Source of the DNA: Pseudomonadota bacterium
GTDB taxonomy: Bacteria; Pseudomonadota; Alphaproteobacteria; Rhizobiales; Phreatobacteraceae
DNA length: 64,000 nucleotides
Direction of reading: 5' to 3'
Assembly: GCA_020161695.1 (NCBI GenBank)
Contig: JAIUOO010000022.1
Coordinates: forward strand, 1-64,000
Below are positions 41,642-50,813 of this stretch, piece after piece. The notes under the pieces are model-generated. The model searched no databases. It saw nothing but the letters and a program-made list of their open reading frames with translations, and was not told where the DNA came from. Within the stretch, counting starts at the first letter, position 1. Each line of letters starts with the position of its first letter. A program made the position numbers and the translations under genes.

Positions 41642-42377
41642 CCTGACCCGCGCCCGACCTGCGCCGCTCGCCGCGCTGTCGGCCGAGGCGGCGGAACTGG
41701 AACGCCTGCACGGCTCACGCGAGGCGGCCGCGCTTGTGGAACTGGCGTTGGGCAGCCTGTTCGCGGGCCGCATCGCGCTGGTCTCGTCCTTCGGCGCGGA
41801 ATCGGCCGTGCTGCTGCACATGGCGGCCGAGGCCGACCGCCATGTTCCCGTGATCTTCGTCGATACCGGCCGCCATTTCCGCGAGACGCTCGGCTATCGC
41901 GACGCGCTCGTCACCCGCCTTGGGCTGACCGACGTCCGCGCCGGCGGCCCCTCCGCCGACGAGGCCAGGGCGCGCGACCCCTGGCTGGCACTGGCCGAGC
42001 AGGACCCGGATGCCTGCTGTGGCTTCCGCAAGGTCGCGCCGCTGGCCCGCGCGCTCGAGCCTTTCGCGGCGTGGATGTCGGGCCGCAAGCGCTTTCAGGC
42101 CGAGACGCGGAGCGGCCTCAAGGTCTTCGAGGCCGAGGGCACGCAGATCAAGGTCAATCCGCTCGCGGGCTGGGGCGCGGCCGAAATCGCCGCCTATGCC
42201 GAGGCTCACGACCTGCCGCCCCATCCGCTGGTGGCAGAAGGCTATCCGTCCATCGGTTGCGCGCCCTGCACCTCGCGCGTCGCGGCTGGCGAGGACGCTC
42301 GCGCCGGACGCTGGCGCGGCACGAGCAAGACCGAATGCGGCATCCATCGGCCGGTGGCCGCAACGGCAGGACTTTGA
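41628..42377 (+). CDS. cysH: adenylylsulfate (APS/PAPS) reductase CysH, Fe-S type
   Basis: 249 residues. The PP-loop-like LVSSFGAESAVLLHM, the DACCGFRKVAPL and GCAPCTSR cysteines (4Fe-4S ligands, CC...CxxC) and the C-terminal TECGIH catalytic Cys mark the iron-sulfur reductase that acts mainly on APS. It releases sulfite with thioredoxin or glutathione as donor. It overlaps the cysI end by 14 bp. The partner cysNC carries an APS kinase domain, so PAPS can also be made. Confidence 0.94.
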   Translation: MPTLDLTRARPAPLAALSAEAAELERLHGSREAAALVELALGSLFAGRIALVSSFGAESAVLLHMAAEADRHVPVIFVDTGRHFRETLGYRDALVTRLGLTDVRAGGPSADEARARDPWLALAEQDPDACCGFRKVAPLARALEPFAAWMSGRKRFQAETRSGLKVFEAEGTQIKVNPLAGWGAAEIAAYAEAHDLPPHPLVAEGYPSIGCAPCTSRVAAGEDARAGRWRGTSKTECGIHRPVAATAGL

Positions 42378-42379
42378 CC

Positions 42380-42913
42380 ATGGCACTCTTCCGGCACGGC
42401 GTTCGCGTCGCCGACGACTGGACCTTTCCCGCCGAGGGCGAGGCGTTCCCCGACAGCGGCCCCGTGGCGCTGCCCAGGGCGCGGCTGATCGCCGAATGGA
42501 CGGCGCTGGAGGCGCGCAACGCTCCGCTCGGCGTCGTCATCGCCTCTGGCGAGAAGCTCGATGGGCTAGAGGCCATCCTGCCGCGCCTGTCGCTCGTGAA
42601 ACTGGTCATCCCGCGCTATGCCGATGGCCGCCTCTATTCCATCGCCCGGCTGCTGCGCGACCGCTATTCATTTGCCGGCGAAATACGAGCGTCGGGCGAT
42701 GTGCTGCGCGACCAGGTTGCGCTGCTCGTCCGCGCCGGCGTCGACACGTTCGACGTCGCTCACGAGGGCACGGCCCGCGCCATCGAGACGGGCGGCATCG
42801 TCGCCGTCACGCACCACTACCAGCCGGCGTCGAATGACGCGGCCGAGGCTCACGCCGCACCCGGCGCGCGCCCCTGGCTGCGCCGCACGCCGGTCCCGTT
42901 CCCGCTCGCCTGA
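42380..42913 (+). CDS. DUF934 domain protein
   Basis: A 177-residue protein with the DUF934 signature GVVIASGEKLDGLEAILPRL and LVIPRYADGRLYSIARLLRDRYSFAGEIRASGDVLRDQ. The family is found next to CysI and CysH in proteobacteria and is thought to support sulfite reduction, but no reaction is established that I know of. It starts 2 bp after the cysH stop. Confidence 0.87.
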   Translation: MALFRHGVRVADDWTFPAEGEAFPDSGPVALPRARLIAEWTALEARNAPLGVVIASGEKLDGLEAILPRLSLVKLVIPRYADGRLYSIARLLRDRYSFAGEIRASGDVLRDQVALLVRAGVDTFDVAHEGTARAIETGGIVAVTHHYQPASNDAAEAHAAPGARPWLRRTPVPFPLA

Positions 42914-42934
42914 GGCATATCGGAGTATCCCGTC

Positions 42935-43897
42935 GTGACTGCTTCCGCCGCCCGTGCCCTGGGCGCTGACACCTTCTCATCCGGCGAGGCCCGCCGGCCG
43001 CTCTCGCCGCACCTCCAGCGCCTCGAGGACGAGGCCATCTTCATCATGCGCGAGGTAGTGGCCGAGTTCCGCAACCCGGTGATGCTCTATTCGGTGGGCA
43101 AGGATTCCAGCGTGATGCTGCACATCGCGCGCAAGGCGTTCTATCCCGCGCCGCCACCCTTTCCGTTCCTGCACATCGCCTCCGGCTGGGACTTTCGCGC
43201 GCTGATCGACCACCGTGACCGGATGGCCGGCGAATATGGGCTGAACGTCCTCGTCCACAGCAACGCGGCGGCTGCGGCGGCGGGGGTCAATCCCTTCGAC
43301 ACCGAGACCGGCGAGTATTCCCGTCAGATGCTCACCGAGACGCTGAAAACGGCGCTCGACCAGCACGGCTTCGATGCGGCCTTCGGCGGCGGGCGCCGCG
43401 ACGAGGAGAAGGCGCGCGCCAAGGAGCGCATCTTCTCGCACCGCTCGTCGGGTCATGTCTGGGACCCGCGCAACCAGCGCCCGGAACTCTGGCGGCTCTA
43501 CAACACCCGCCTCGCCCCCGGCGACACGATGCGCGTCTTCCCGCTGTCCAACTGGACCGAGCTGGATGTGTGGGACTACATCCGCGCCGAGGCCATCCCG
43601 ATCGTGCCGATCTATCTCGCCGCCGAGCAGAAGGTGGTCGAACGCGGCGGCGCGCTGATCATGGTCGATGACGAGCGCATGCGTTTTCTCCCCGGCGAGG
43701 CGGTGATCACGAAGCGCGTCCGCTTCCGCACGCTCGGCTGCTGGCCGCTCACCGGCGCCCTGGAATCCGAGGCCGCCACCGTCGAGGACATCATCGCGGA
43801 GATCGTCGCCTCGCGCTCGTCGGAGCGGCAGGGTCGGCTCGTGGACGGCGCACTGCAGGCCTCGATGGAGCGCAAGAAGCGTGAAGGGTATTTCTGA
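42935..43897 (+). CDS. cysD: sulfate adenylyltransferase subunit CysD
   Basis: 320 residues of the adenylyltransferase small subunit: VMLYSVGKDSSVMLHIARKAF (PP-loop SxGKDSS, about 49-56), GGRRDEEKARAKERIFSHR and VRFRTLGCWPLTGALES. It makes APS from sulfate and ATP with CysN as GTPase partner. The start is GTG at 42935. The cysNC start follows one base after its stop. Confidence 0.95.
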   Translation: MTASAARALGADTFSSGEARRPLSPHLQRLEDEAIFIMREVVAEFRNPVMLYSVGKDSSVMLHIARKAFYPAPPPFPFLHIASGWDFRALIDHRDRMAGEYGLNVLVHSNAAAAAAGVNPFDTETGEYSRQMLTETLKTALDQHGFDAAFGGGRRDEEKARAKERIFSHRSSGHVWDPRNQRPELWRLYNTRLAPGDTMRVFPLSNWTELDVWDYIRAEAIPIVPIYLAAEQKVVERGGALIMVDDERMRFLPGEAVITKRVRFRTLGCWPLTGALESEAATVEDIIAEIVASRSSERQGRLVDGALQASMERKKREGYF

Positions 43898-43898
43898 A

Positions 43899-45836
43899 AT
43901 GACCGTCTCGCTCGCCACCCGGCCGCTCGGCCTCGATCCCGCCAATGACCTGCTTCCGGTCCGCGACCGCGGCGCGCTGCGCTTCATCACCTGCGGCTCG
44001 GTCGATGACGGAAAGTCGACGCTGATCGGCCGCCTGCTCCACGATTCCATCGGCCTGCTCGAGGATCAGGTCGCGGGGCTGGCATCGGATTCGCGCCGCT
44101 TCGGCACCACCGGCGAGGATCTCGATCTCGCCTTGCTGCTCGACGGGCTGGAGGCCGAGCGCGAGCAGGGCATCACCATCGATGTCGCCTACCGCTTCTT
44201 CTCGACCGCCCGCCGCGCCTTCATCGTCGCGGACACGCCGGGCCACGCGCAATATACGCGCAACATGGCGACGGGTGCCTCCACTGCCGAGCTCGCCATC
44301 CTGCTGGTCGATGCGCGCAAGGGGCTCCTGGAACAGACCCGCCGCCATGCCGCCATCGTCTCGCTGCTCGGCATCCGCCACGTCGTGCTGGCGGTGAACA
44401 AGATCGACCTCGTGGACTTCTCGCAGGACGTCTTTGAGGCAATCGTCGCGGACTTCCATGCCTTCGCCGCGCCTCTGGGCTTCCGCTCGGTGGTCGCCGT
44501 GCCGGTCTCGGCGCGGTTCGGCGACAATGTCACGATCCGCAGCCGCAATACGCCCTGGTACGAGGGGCCGACGCTGATCCGTCACCTCGAACAGGTTCAG
44601 ACGACGGACGATGACGTCGCCGCGCCGTTCCGCATGGCAGTACAGTGGGTCAATCGCGCGAGCCTCGATTTCCGCGGCTTCGCCGGCACGATCGCGTCGG
44701 GCCGCGTCGCCGTCGGCGATCCCGTCGTGGTCGCGGCTTCGGGGCGCGGCTCGCGCGTCAGGCGCATCGTTACGCAGGACGGCGATCTGGCCATTGCCGA
44801 GGCGGGACGCGCCGTCACCCTCACTCTCTGGGACGAGGTCGATGTTTCGCGCGGCGACCTCCTCGCCGACCCTCGTCATCGCCCGGAGACCGCGCGCCGC
44901 CTTGCCGCCGACCTCGTCTGGATGGACGAGAAGGCTGGCCGCGCCGGCGACCGCTATCTCCTGAAGATCGGCAGCGCTACCGTGCCCGCCACCGTCACGC
45001 GCCTCGTGGACCGGCTGGATGTTGCGAGCCTTGCCCGGATGCCTGCCCCGGACGGGTTCGCGCTGAACGCCATCGGCCGGGTGGAGATCGAGACGGCAAC
45101 CCGTATCGCCTTCGACCCCTATGCGGACAACCGCGAGACCGGCGGCTTCATCCTCGTCGATCGCGCAACGCATCTGACGGTGGCCGCCGGCATGATCGTC
45201 GAGAGCCTCGACCGCGCCCGCGAGGTCCATCGTCATCCGACCGATGTGACGCCCGCCGTGCGCGCCGGGCTGAAGGGGCAGGCGCCGCTGGTCGTCTGGC
45301 TCACCGGGCTGCCGGGCTCGGGCAAGTCGACCATCGCCAATCTGGTCGAGCGCCGGCTCGTGGCGCTTGGCCGTCACACGACGCTTCTCGACGGCGACAA
45401 TCTCCGTCAGGGGCTGAACGCCGATCTCGGCTTCGACGCTTCGGCGCGCTCCGAGAATGTCCGGCGCGTCGGCGAAGTGGCGAAGCTGATGACCGAAGCA
45501 GGATTGATCGTGCTCGTGGCGCTGGTCTCGCCGTTCCGCGCCGATCGCGACCGGGTGGCGGCGCAGTTCGACGACGGGCGGTTCCTGGAGGTCTTCGTCG
45601 ATGCCTCGCCGGATACCTGCCGCGAGCGCGATCCGAAGGGGCTCTATGCCCGCGCCGAGGCCGGCCGCATCGCCCATTTCACCGGCCGCGACCAGACCTA
45701 CGAGCCGCCCCTCGACCCGGCTCTGGTCCTGCGCTCGGATGCGGTTACGGCCGAGGATGCGGCGGAGCAGGTGGTGGAGCTGATTCTCGCGCGTTCGGAG
45801 GAAGCGCTGACCTCGCTGGACGCCTCGCAGCTGTAG
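43899..45836 (+). CDS. cysNC: bifunctional CysN-CysC: sulfate adenylyltransferase GTPase plus APS kinase
   Basis: 645 residues. The N-terminal CysN GTPase has GSVDDGKST (about 28-36), DTPGHAQYTRNMATGAS and NKIDLVDF. The C-terminal APS kinase (about 460-645) has the P-loop GLPGSGKST, GDNLRQGLNADLGF, and the DPKGLYARA segment. The ATG at 43899 has GAAGGG upstream; a GTG at 43881 is possible. It couples GTP hydrolysis to sulfate activation and makes PAPS. Confidence 0.95.
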   Translation: MTVSLATRPLGLDPANDLLPVRDRGALRFITCGSVDDGKSTLIGRLLHDSIGLLEDQVAGLASDSRRFGTTGEDLDLALLLDGLEAEREQGITIDVAYRFFSTARRAFIVADTPGHAQYTRNMATGASTAELAILLVDARKGLLEQTRRHAAIVSLLGIRHVVLAVNKIDLVDFSQDVFEAIVADFHAFAAPLGFRSVVAVPVSARFGDNVTIRSRNTPWYEGPTLIRHLEQVQTTDDDVAAPFRMAVQWVNRASLDFRGFAGTIASGRVAVGDPVVVAASGRGSRVRRIVTQDGDLAIAEAGRAVTLTLWDEVDVSRGDLLADPRHRPETARRLAADLVWMDEKAGRAGDRYLLKIGSATVPATVTRLVDRLDVASLARMPAPDGFALNAIGRVEIETATRIAFDPYADNRETGGFILVDRATHLTVAAGMIVESLDRAREVHRHPTDVTPAVRAGLKGQAPLVVWLTGLPGSGKSTIANLVERRLVALGRHTTLLDGDNLRQGLNADLGFDASARSENVRRVGEVAKLMTEAGLIVLVALVSPFRADRDRVAAQFDDGRFLEVFVDASPDTCRERDPKGLYARAEAGRIAHFTGRDQTYEPPLDPALVLRSDAVTAEDAAEQVVELILARSEEALTSLDASQL

Positions 45837-45846
45837 GGGCGGCGCT

Positions 45847-46134
45847 CTAGGCGGCGGTGGCGTGAAGCCGCGCCGCACCGCCGAGGCGGCGGGATAGCGC
45901 TTCTTCCAGCGTCGCGATGTCGCCGGCTCCCGCCACGAGGTCCTCGGCTTGGGCTTTGGCGTCGAACAGGTCGAGCCGATAGCTGCTGCCCTCCCGCATC
46001 AATGCGCCGGCGACCGCACCGTCCAGCGTCAGCGTCCAGAGCGCCAGATGGTCCGCCGGCGCGAAGGTGCGGCGGAGCGCGGCGAGCGCGCCCCTCAGGC
46101 CTGTTGCATGCGGTTCGGCCACGCTGACGGACAT
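45847..46134 (-). CDS. small protein of unknown function
   Basis: About 95 residues, starting at an ATG at 46134 (an ATG at 46164 is an alternative). The sequence is Ala/Leu-rich with no membrane segment, no cysteine and no motif I recognise. It stands alone on the minus strand, converging on cysNC with 10 bp between stops. Codon use fits the surrounding genome, so it may be real. Confidence 0.45.
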   Translation of the reverse strand: MSVSVAEPHATGLRGALAALRRTFAPADHLALWTLTLDGAVAGALMREGSSYRLDLFDAKAQAEDLVAGAGDIATLEEALSRRLGGAARLHATAA

Positions 46135-46259
46135 GCCGCGCCTCCATCGAGGAAAACGCAGCAATTATAAGAGGATGGGTCATAAGCAGAAAGGGAAGGA
46201 GATTGCCTTTTGTGCCCGCAGGACAGCAATGGTTCTCTCCACGAAGGCTGCCGGCCGGC

Positions 46260-48101
46260 CTATTCCTCTTCTTCCTCGTCATCGTCCTGCGCGACCACGC
46301 GCCGGGCCGACTGCTGGCGCGACCACATGGTGGCGTAGAGGCCGTCCTGCCTGAGCAGCTCGCTGTGGGTGCCGGTCTCGACGATATGGCCGTGCTCCAG
46401 CACGATGATGCGGTCGGCGGTGACGACGCTGCCGAGCCGATGGGTCACGGAGACCACGGTGCGCGTCTCCGCGATCTTGCGCAGCGTGTCGTTGAGCTTT
46501 GCTTCCGTCGCGGCGTCGAGGGCGCTGGTCGCCTCGTCGAGGATCAGCAGCGCGGGGTTGCGCACGAGCGCGCGCGCGATGGCGACGCGCTGCCGCTGCC
46601 CTCCCGAGAGCTGGCCGCCGCGCTCGCCCACCACCGTGTCGTAGCCGGCCGGCAGCGAGATGATGAAGTCGTGGACCTCCGCCTGGCGCGCCGCCTCGTG
46701 GATCTCCTCGATCGTGGCGGTGGGATAGGCCATGCGGATGTTCTCGGCGATGGAGGTGTTGAACAGGAAGCTCTCCTGGAACACCACGGCCATCTGCCGG
46801 CGCAGCGATTCCTGCGTCACCGTGCGGATGTCCGTGCCGTCGATGGTCACGCGCCCCTCGCTCGGGTCGTAGAAGCGCATCAGCAGGTTGAGGAATGTGC
46901 TCTTGCCGGAGCCGGACGGGCCGACAATGCCGAGGAAGGAGCCTTTCGGCACCGCGACGTCCAGTCCCTCGGTGCGGAACGACGAGCCCGGATAGGAGAA
47001 GGCGACCGTCTCGAAGCGCACCTCGCGTTCGAACGGCTTCAGTTCGCCCGCATCCGGCGGATCCACCATGGTCGGCTTGACCGCAAGCAGGTCGTTGAGG
47101 TGGTGGATGGAGCCGGCGGCCTGCGCCAGCGTCGGCACGTATTGCGTGACGTTGGTGAGCGCATAGCCCATCGACAGGAACACGCCCTCGAAGGCGATGA
47201 TCGTGCCCACCGTGATCCGCTCGGTATAGGCCCAGTAGGCGCCGAGCGCGAAGACCGCGATGTGGATGACGTAGAGGCCGGTCTGGGCGGTGCGCTCGAC
47301 CAGCGCCGAGGCGAAATTCGTGCGTCGCGCGATGCCGAACCATGACGTGTTCAGCGCCGAGAAGTCGATGCGCGCGCGGGGCGCGAGCCCGAAGGCCTTG
47401 ATGACCGGCTGGGCTGCGACGTTCTCTTGCACGGCGCCGATCAGGCGGCCCTCGGTCTGGCGCTTCTCATAGGCGGCAATGAAAGCCTTGCGCGCGAAGA
47501 TGCGCGGCCACCACAGGATCAGCGGGAAGATCAGCGAGGCGATCAGGCCGAGCCAGATGTCGAACATGAACATCAGGATGGTCGCGTAGATGACCTCCAT
47601 GAACGGCATGATGAACTGCGGCACCACGCCGACAATGCCGGCTTCCAGCGCGACGAGATCGCCGGAGAAGCGCGACAGCACCGTGCCGGTCGGCGTCGTG
47701 TGGAAGAAGGGCATCGACATCGACTGCACGTGGTCGAACAGGTGCTGTCGGATGTCCTTGGTCATCTGGGTGAACAGGCGCGTGTAGACGTAGTCGGCGA
47801 TCAGCGCGACGACGGAGACCGCCAGCGCCGCGATGCCCATGAAGAGCAGCGAGTTGATGAGCGCGCGCCACTCCTTCTTGATGAGGCCTTCGTCGATCAG
47901 ATACTGCGTGACGAGGGGGAAGGAGAAGTTGAGCCCCGCCTCGATCAGGATCAGGACGCCGAGAAAGGCCAGCAGACCCTTGTAGGGCGCGGCGAAGGGC
48001 GAGAGGAACCGCAGGATCGCCTTGATGTCGTCGGCGCTGACGTCCTCTTCTTCCTCCTCGTCGTCCTCTTCGGGCTCGACGTAGTTCTTGTCCTGGATCA
48101 T
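46260..48101 (-). CDS. ABC exporter (fused permease-ATPase, MsbA/multidrug type) with polyacidic tails
   Basis: 613 residues. The transmembrane part has six helices (about 30-340) with TPTGTVLSRFSGD. The ATPase has Walker A GPSGSGKST, signature LSGGQRQRVAIARAL, Walker B LLILDEATSALD and H-loop VTHRLG. The start at 48101 gives MIQDKNYVEPEEDDEEEEED; the protein ends in DDDEEEEE. These acidic ends are unusual in the family. It would function as a homodimer exporting lipids or drugs; the substrate is unknown. It stands alone. Confidence 0.88.
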   Translation of the reverse strand: MIQDKNYVEPEEDDEEEEEDVSADDIKAILRFLSPFAAPYKGLLAFLGVLILIEAGLNFSFPLVTQYLIDEGLIKKEWRALINSLLFMGIAALAVSVVALIADYVYTRLFTQMTKDIRQHLFDHVQSMSMPFFHTTPTGTVLSRFSGDLVALEAGIVGVVPQFIMPFMEVIYATILMFMFDIWLGLIASLIFPLILWWPRIFARKAFIAAYEKRQTEGRLIGAVQENVAAQPVIKAFGLAPRARIDFSALNTSWFGIARRTNFASALVERTAQTGLYVIHIAVFALGAYWAYTERITVGTIIAFEGVFLSMGYALTNVTQYVPTLAQAAGSIHHLNDLLAVKPTMVDPPDAGELKPFEREVRFETVAFSYPGSSFRTEGLDVAVPKGSFLGIVGPSGSGKSTFLNLLMRFYDPSEGRVTIDGTDIRTVTQESLRRQMAVVFQESFLFNTSIAENIRMAYPTATIEEIHEAARQAEVHDFIISLPAGYDTVVGERGGQLSGGQRQRVAIARALVRNPALLILDEATSALDAATEAKLNDTLRKIAETRTVVSVTHRLGSVVTADRIIVLEHGHIVETGTHSELLRQDGLYATMWSRQQSARRVVAQDDDEEEEE

Positions 48102-48230
48102 GTCCGGCTCTTGATCCTGCCTGCCCGGGGCGAGGGGTGCGAGAAGTGCGCTCCACCCGTCTTGCCTCATTCAAGGGCGCGATGCACCCGAAATCCATCG
48201 CGATGCAAGCCTTCTCCCGGCAGAAACGAA

Positions 48231-48257
48231 GAAGGCCGGGCAAAAAGCCCGGCCTTC
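48231..48257. terminator. strong hairpin terminator
   Basis: GAAGGCCGGGC, loop AAAAA, GCCCGGCCTTC (11-bp perfect stem). On the minus strand it lies 87 bp after the stop of the oxidase-methyltransferase gene and is followed by TTCGTTTC. It separates that gene from the ABC exporter downstream. Confidence 0.7.
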
Positions 48258-48343
48258 GATACCGTTGAGATCGATTGCTACCCAGAGTGTCTTCGAGCGA
48301 AGTGGGTACCGGTCGCGTCAAGAAAACGCGGAACGGCTCCGGA

Positions 48344-50509
48344 TCAGCGCTTGCCGCCGGCCACCAGCTTCAGCTTGCTCGTCGGGCCCTTCTCGCGGCC
48401 CGCCATGAGCTTTTCCACCCACTTGCCGGCATCGGGCTTGGCATAGAAGCAGTAGCGCATGGTCTCCATGTCCGGATACCAGGGGAAGTCGCCCTCGTTG
48501 GCGTCGCACTCGATCTTCCACGCCTTCTTGAGGATCTTCTGGTCGTGGACCGCCGGGCGCCAGCCGTGGCGCTGGAAGCGCTCGGACCACTGCCAGGTCG
48601 ATTCCAGCGTCAGCACGCCGTCGAACACGTCGTGATACTCGATCACTTCGCGGGTCATGTCGGCGGTGATGCCGCCGAAGAAGATGCCGATGCGGGTGAC
48701 GCGGTACAGTTCCTGGATCGCCTTGTCGATCAGCTCTTCCGGCACGTAGCAGAGGCACGTGTCGTAGATGACGTCGAAGGACTGGTCCTCGAACGGCAGG
48801 TTGGTGACGTCGCCGAGCAGGTTCCGGTGCAGCCATTCCTTCGGCGTCTGCGAATGCACGTGGCGCGCATTCTCGATGCCCCAGGCGTCGATGCCGATAT
48901 CGGCGAAGCACTTCAGCGTCAGGCCGGAGGCCGAGCCGACGTCCAGCAGCGTGTAGGGCGCCTTGATGCCGAAGATGCACTCGTAGAGGTCGGCATTGTA
49001 CTGCTCGTCGAAATACTCGCGGAAGCTCTCCTCGTAGGAGAGGCCGACGGCATATTCGTCGTGGTAGTCGTCGGTCAGCGTCGACTCGACGAAGCCCTCC
49101 TCGACCACGCCCTTCTGCTTCTCGAGATCCGCCTTCTTGCGGGCGCCCGAATAGGCCGCGCCGCGCAGCTTGCCCATCATCATGTCGACGGCGAAGTTCG
49201 CGGAATCGTAGGCGCCGTTGACGGTCGAGTCGAACAGGTAGTCGCCGACCAGATAGAGGTTCGGCAGCACCTTGCCGTCGGGCTGGTGGCGCTCACGCAG
49301 CTCGGGAGCCGGATGGCCGCCCGGGAGACCCGAGATCGTGCCGACCCAGCGCTGCACCTTCGCCTCGAGATACTGCTTGCGGGCAGTGGCGATCAGGTCC
49401 TGCGGCAGCGAGTCGAGCGCGAGCTCGATCAGCCGCTCGTCGTCGAGGTTCGACAGGGCAAGGGCCTGCGTCGCCGGGATCAGCCAGCCGAGCACGCCGT
49501 GCTTGGAGGGATGGCGCGAGGTCTCGTCATAGATACAGGCGCCGCCGAAGGCGTCCGTCATGATGTAGCTGCCCTGGAAATGCTCGTTCCAGAACGGCTT
49601 CTTGAACTGGATCGTCACCCGCAGGTAATGCGCGGGATTGTCGTAGCGCGCCTGGTGCTTCTGGATCGCCATGCGGGCGCCGCGGCCCTCGAACTCGATC
49701 TGGCTGACCCAGTAGTTCGGCAGCGCGACCACGACATGGTCGAACTCGTGCACCTCGTCGCGGCCCTTGCGGCGGACCGTCAGATTGTAGGTGCCGCCCT
49801 CGTTGCGGGTGATCTTCGAGACGCGGCTCTCCAGCATCACCTTGGCCGAGATGCGCTCGGCGAGACCGTCGATCAGCCGCTCGTTGCCGCCGACGATGGA
49901 ATAGAGCCGCAGGTATTTGGGATCGTCCATCAGGACGTTCTTCAGGCCGTTCAGCGCATTGGTCAGCTGCGATTCGGTGGCGACGTCGGACTTCGCGGCG
50001 ACCTCGATATATTTGCGCGCGGTCTCGTCCGGGATTTCGTCCAGCACGTCGCGGAAGGTCTTGCCCGCCCAGGGGTGCTTGTTGTCGTCGCCGGAATAGC
50101 CCTCGTAATATTCGTCCGGCGAGCACAGTTCGCGGCACTTGGCGTGGAAATCGTCCAGCGCCTTCAGCGTCGCCTCGCCGCAGTGCTTCTTGATGTCCCG
50201 GCGGTTGTTGAGGATGTTGCCGTCGAGGATGACGCCCTTGCCGTCCATCGGCACCACGTCAAGCTCCATCACCTCGGTGATGATCCGCTTCAGCGGGTCC
50301 GGGCCGAAATGCGAGTAGTCGTAATATTCTGCGACGCCACGCTCGAACAGCGACTTGCCCTTGTCGAACTGGTCGGTGACCACCTTGCCGCCGAGGCGGT
50401 CGGAGGCCTCGAACAGCGTGGCCGTGAACAGGCCATCGCAGAACCGGTCGAGGAGGTAGTTGGTGAACAGGCCGCCCGGCCCGCCACCGACGATCGCGAC
50501 ACGTGTCAT
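48344..50509 (-). CDS. fusion of a flavin amine oxidase-like domain and a class I methyltransferase
   Basis: 721 residues from the ATG at 50509 (an upstream ATG at 50572 is possible). Residues 1-450 are an FAD oxidoreductase of the amine oxidase/phytoene desaturase fold: VAIVGGGPGGLFT, FEASDRLGGKVVTD, VVVALPNYWVSQIEF and the C-terminal FAD motif NLYLVGDYLFDSTVNGAYDSA. Residues about 500-721 are a SAM-dependent methyltransferase: LLDVGSASGLTLKCFADIGIDAWGIE (motif I), DVTNLPFEDQSFDVIYDTCLCYV. The linker is about 50 residues. It has no membrane segment, is monocistronic and is bounded by terminators. I cannot name its substrate. Confidence 0.8.
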   Translation of the reverse strand: MTRVAIVGGGPGGLFTNYLLDRFCDGLFTATLFEASDRLGGKVVTDQFDKGKSLFERGVAEYYDYSHFGPDPLKRIITEVMELDVVPMDGKGVILDGNILNNRRDIKKHCGEATLKALDDFHAKCRELCSPDEYYEGYSGDDNKHPWAGKTFRDVLDEIPDETARKYIEVAAKSDVATESQLTNALNGLKNVLMDDPKYLRLYSIVGGNERLIDGLAERISAKVMLESRVSKITRNEGGTYNLTVRRKGRDEVHEFDHVVVALPNYWVSQIEFEGRGARMAIQKHQARYDNPAHYLRVTIQFKKPFWNEHFQGSYIMTDAFGGACIYDETSRHPSKHGVLGWLIPATQALALSNLDDERLIELALDSLPQDLIATARKQYLEAKVQRWVGTISGLPGGHPAPELRERHQPDGKVLPNLYLVGDYLFDSTVNGAYDSANFAVDMMMGKLRGAAYSGARKKADLEKQKGVVEEGFVESTLTDDYHDEYAVGLSYEESFREYFDEQYNADLYECIFGIKAPYTLLDVGSASGLTLKCFADIGIDAWGIENARHVHSQTPKEWLHRNLLGDVTNLPFEDQSFDVIYDTCLCYVPEELIDKAIQELYRVTRIGIFFGGITADMTREVIEYHDVFDGVLTLESTWQWSERFQRHGWRPAVHDQKILKKAWKIECDANEGDFPWYPDMETMRYCFYAKPDAGKWVEKLMAGREKGPTSKLKLVAGGKR

Positions 50510-50813
50510 ATCCGAGCTTTCGTCTCTTGCCGGCCTGGTCGAGGCCGACTTTGTGCGTTGATTTCCGGGCACGTGCTATAACGATGGTCTGCGCACGAAT
50601 AAAGCGTTGGCGGGCAAATCCCCGCAGCAACGGTTACTCTCGGAAGACCCCTCGCTGCACGACCCGGCAGGGTTGTGAGGTCAGATCATTGGACGCAGGG
50701 AACTGAACGCCACCTGAACCGCCAGGTCAGGCAACGCGTTCCGCTGATTGAAAGCGCAATGGGGCCTCAAGATGGCGGCGCTACCCACGAGCGCCGCCCC
50801 GCCGATCCGGCCT
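50510..50813. promoter_or_regulatory. intergenic region upstream of the oxidase-methyltransferase gene
   Basis: 304 bp without a gene. On the minus strand a TTTATT and TTATAG pair about 16 bp apart (around 50575-50603) is a possible promoter for the fusion gene. A 9-bp perfect hairpin at 50774-50798 follows the dctM stop. Nothing else stands out. Confidence 0.35.
50774..50798. terminator. hairpin after the TRAP operon
   Basis: GGCGGCGCT, loop ACCCACG, AGCGCCGCC. It lies 16 bp past the dctM stop, reading minus. The tail is poor in T, so it may be a rho-assisted stop or mRNA-end protector. Confidence 0.5.

Noticed and set aside
43791..45878. 695-codon minus frame opposite cysNC
   Set aside because: Shadow of a well-conserved gene, no motifs.
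48275..50581. 768-codon plus frame opposite the oxidase-methyltransferase gene
   Set aside because: The minus frame has two recognisable domains; the plus frame has none.
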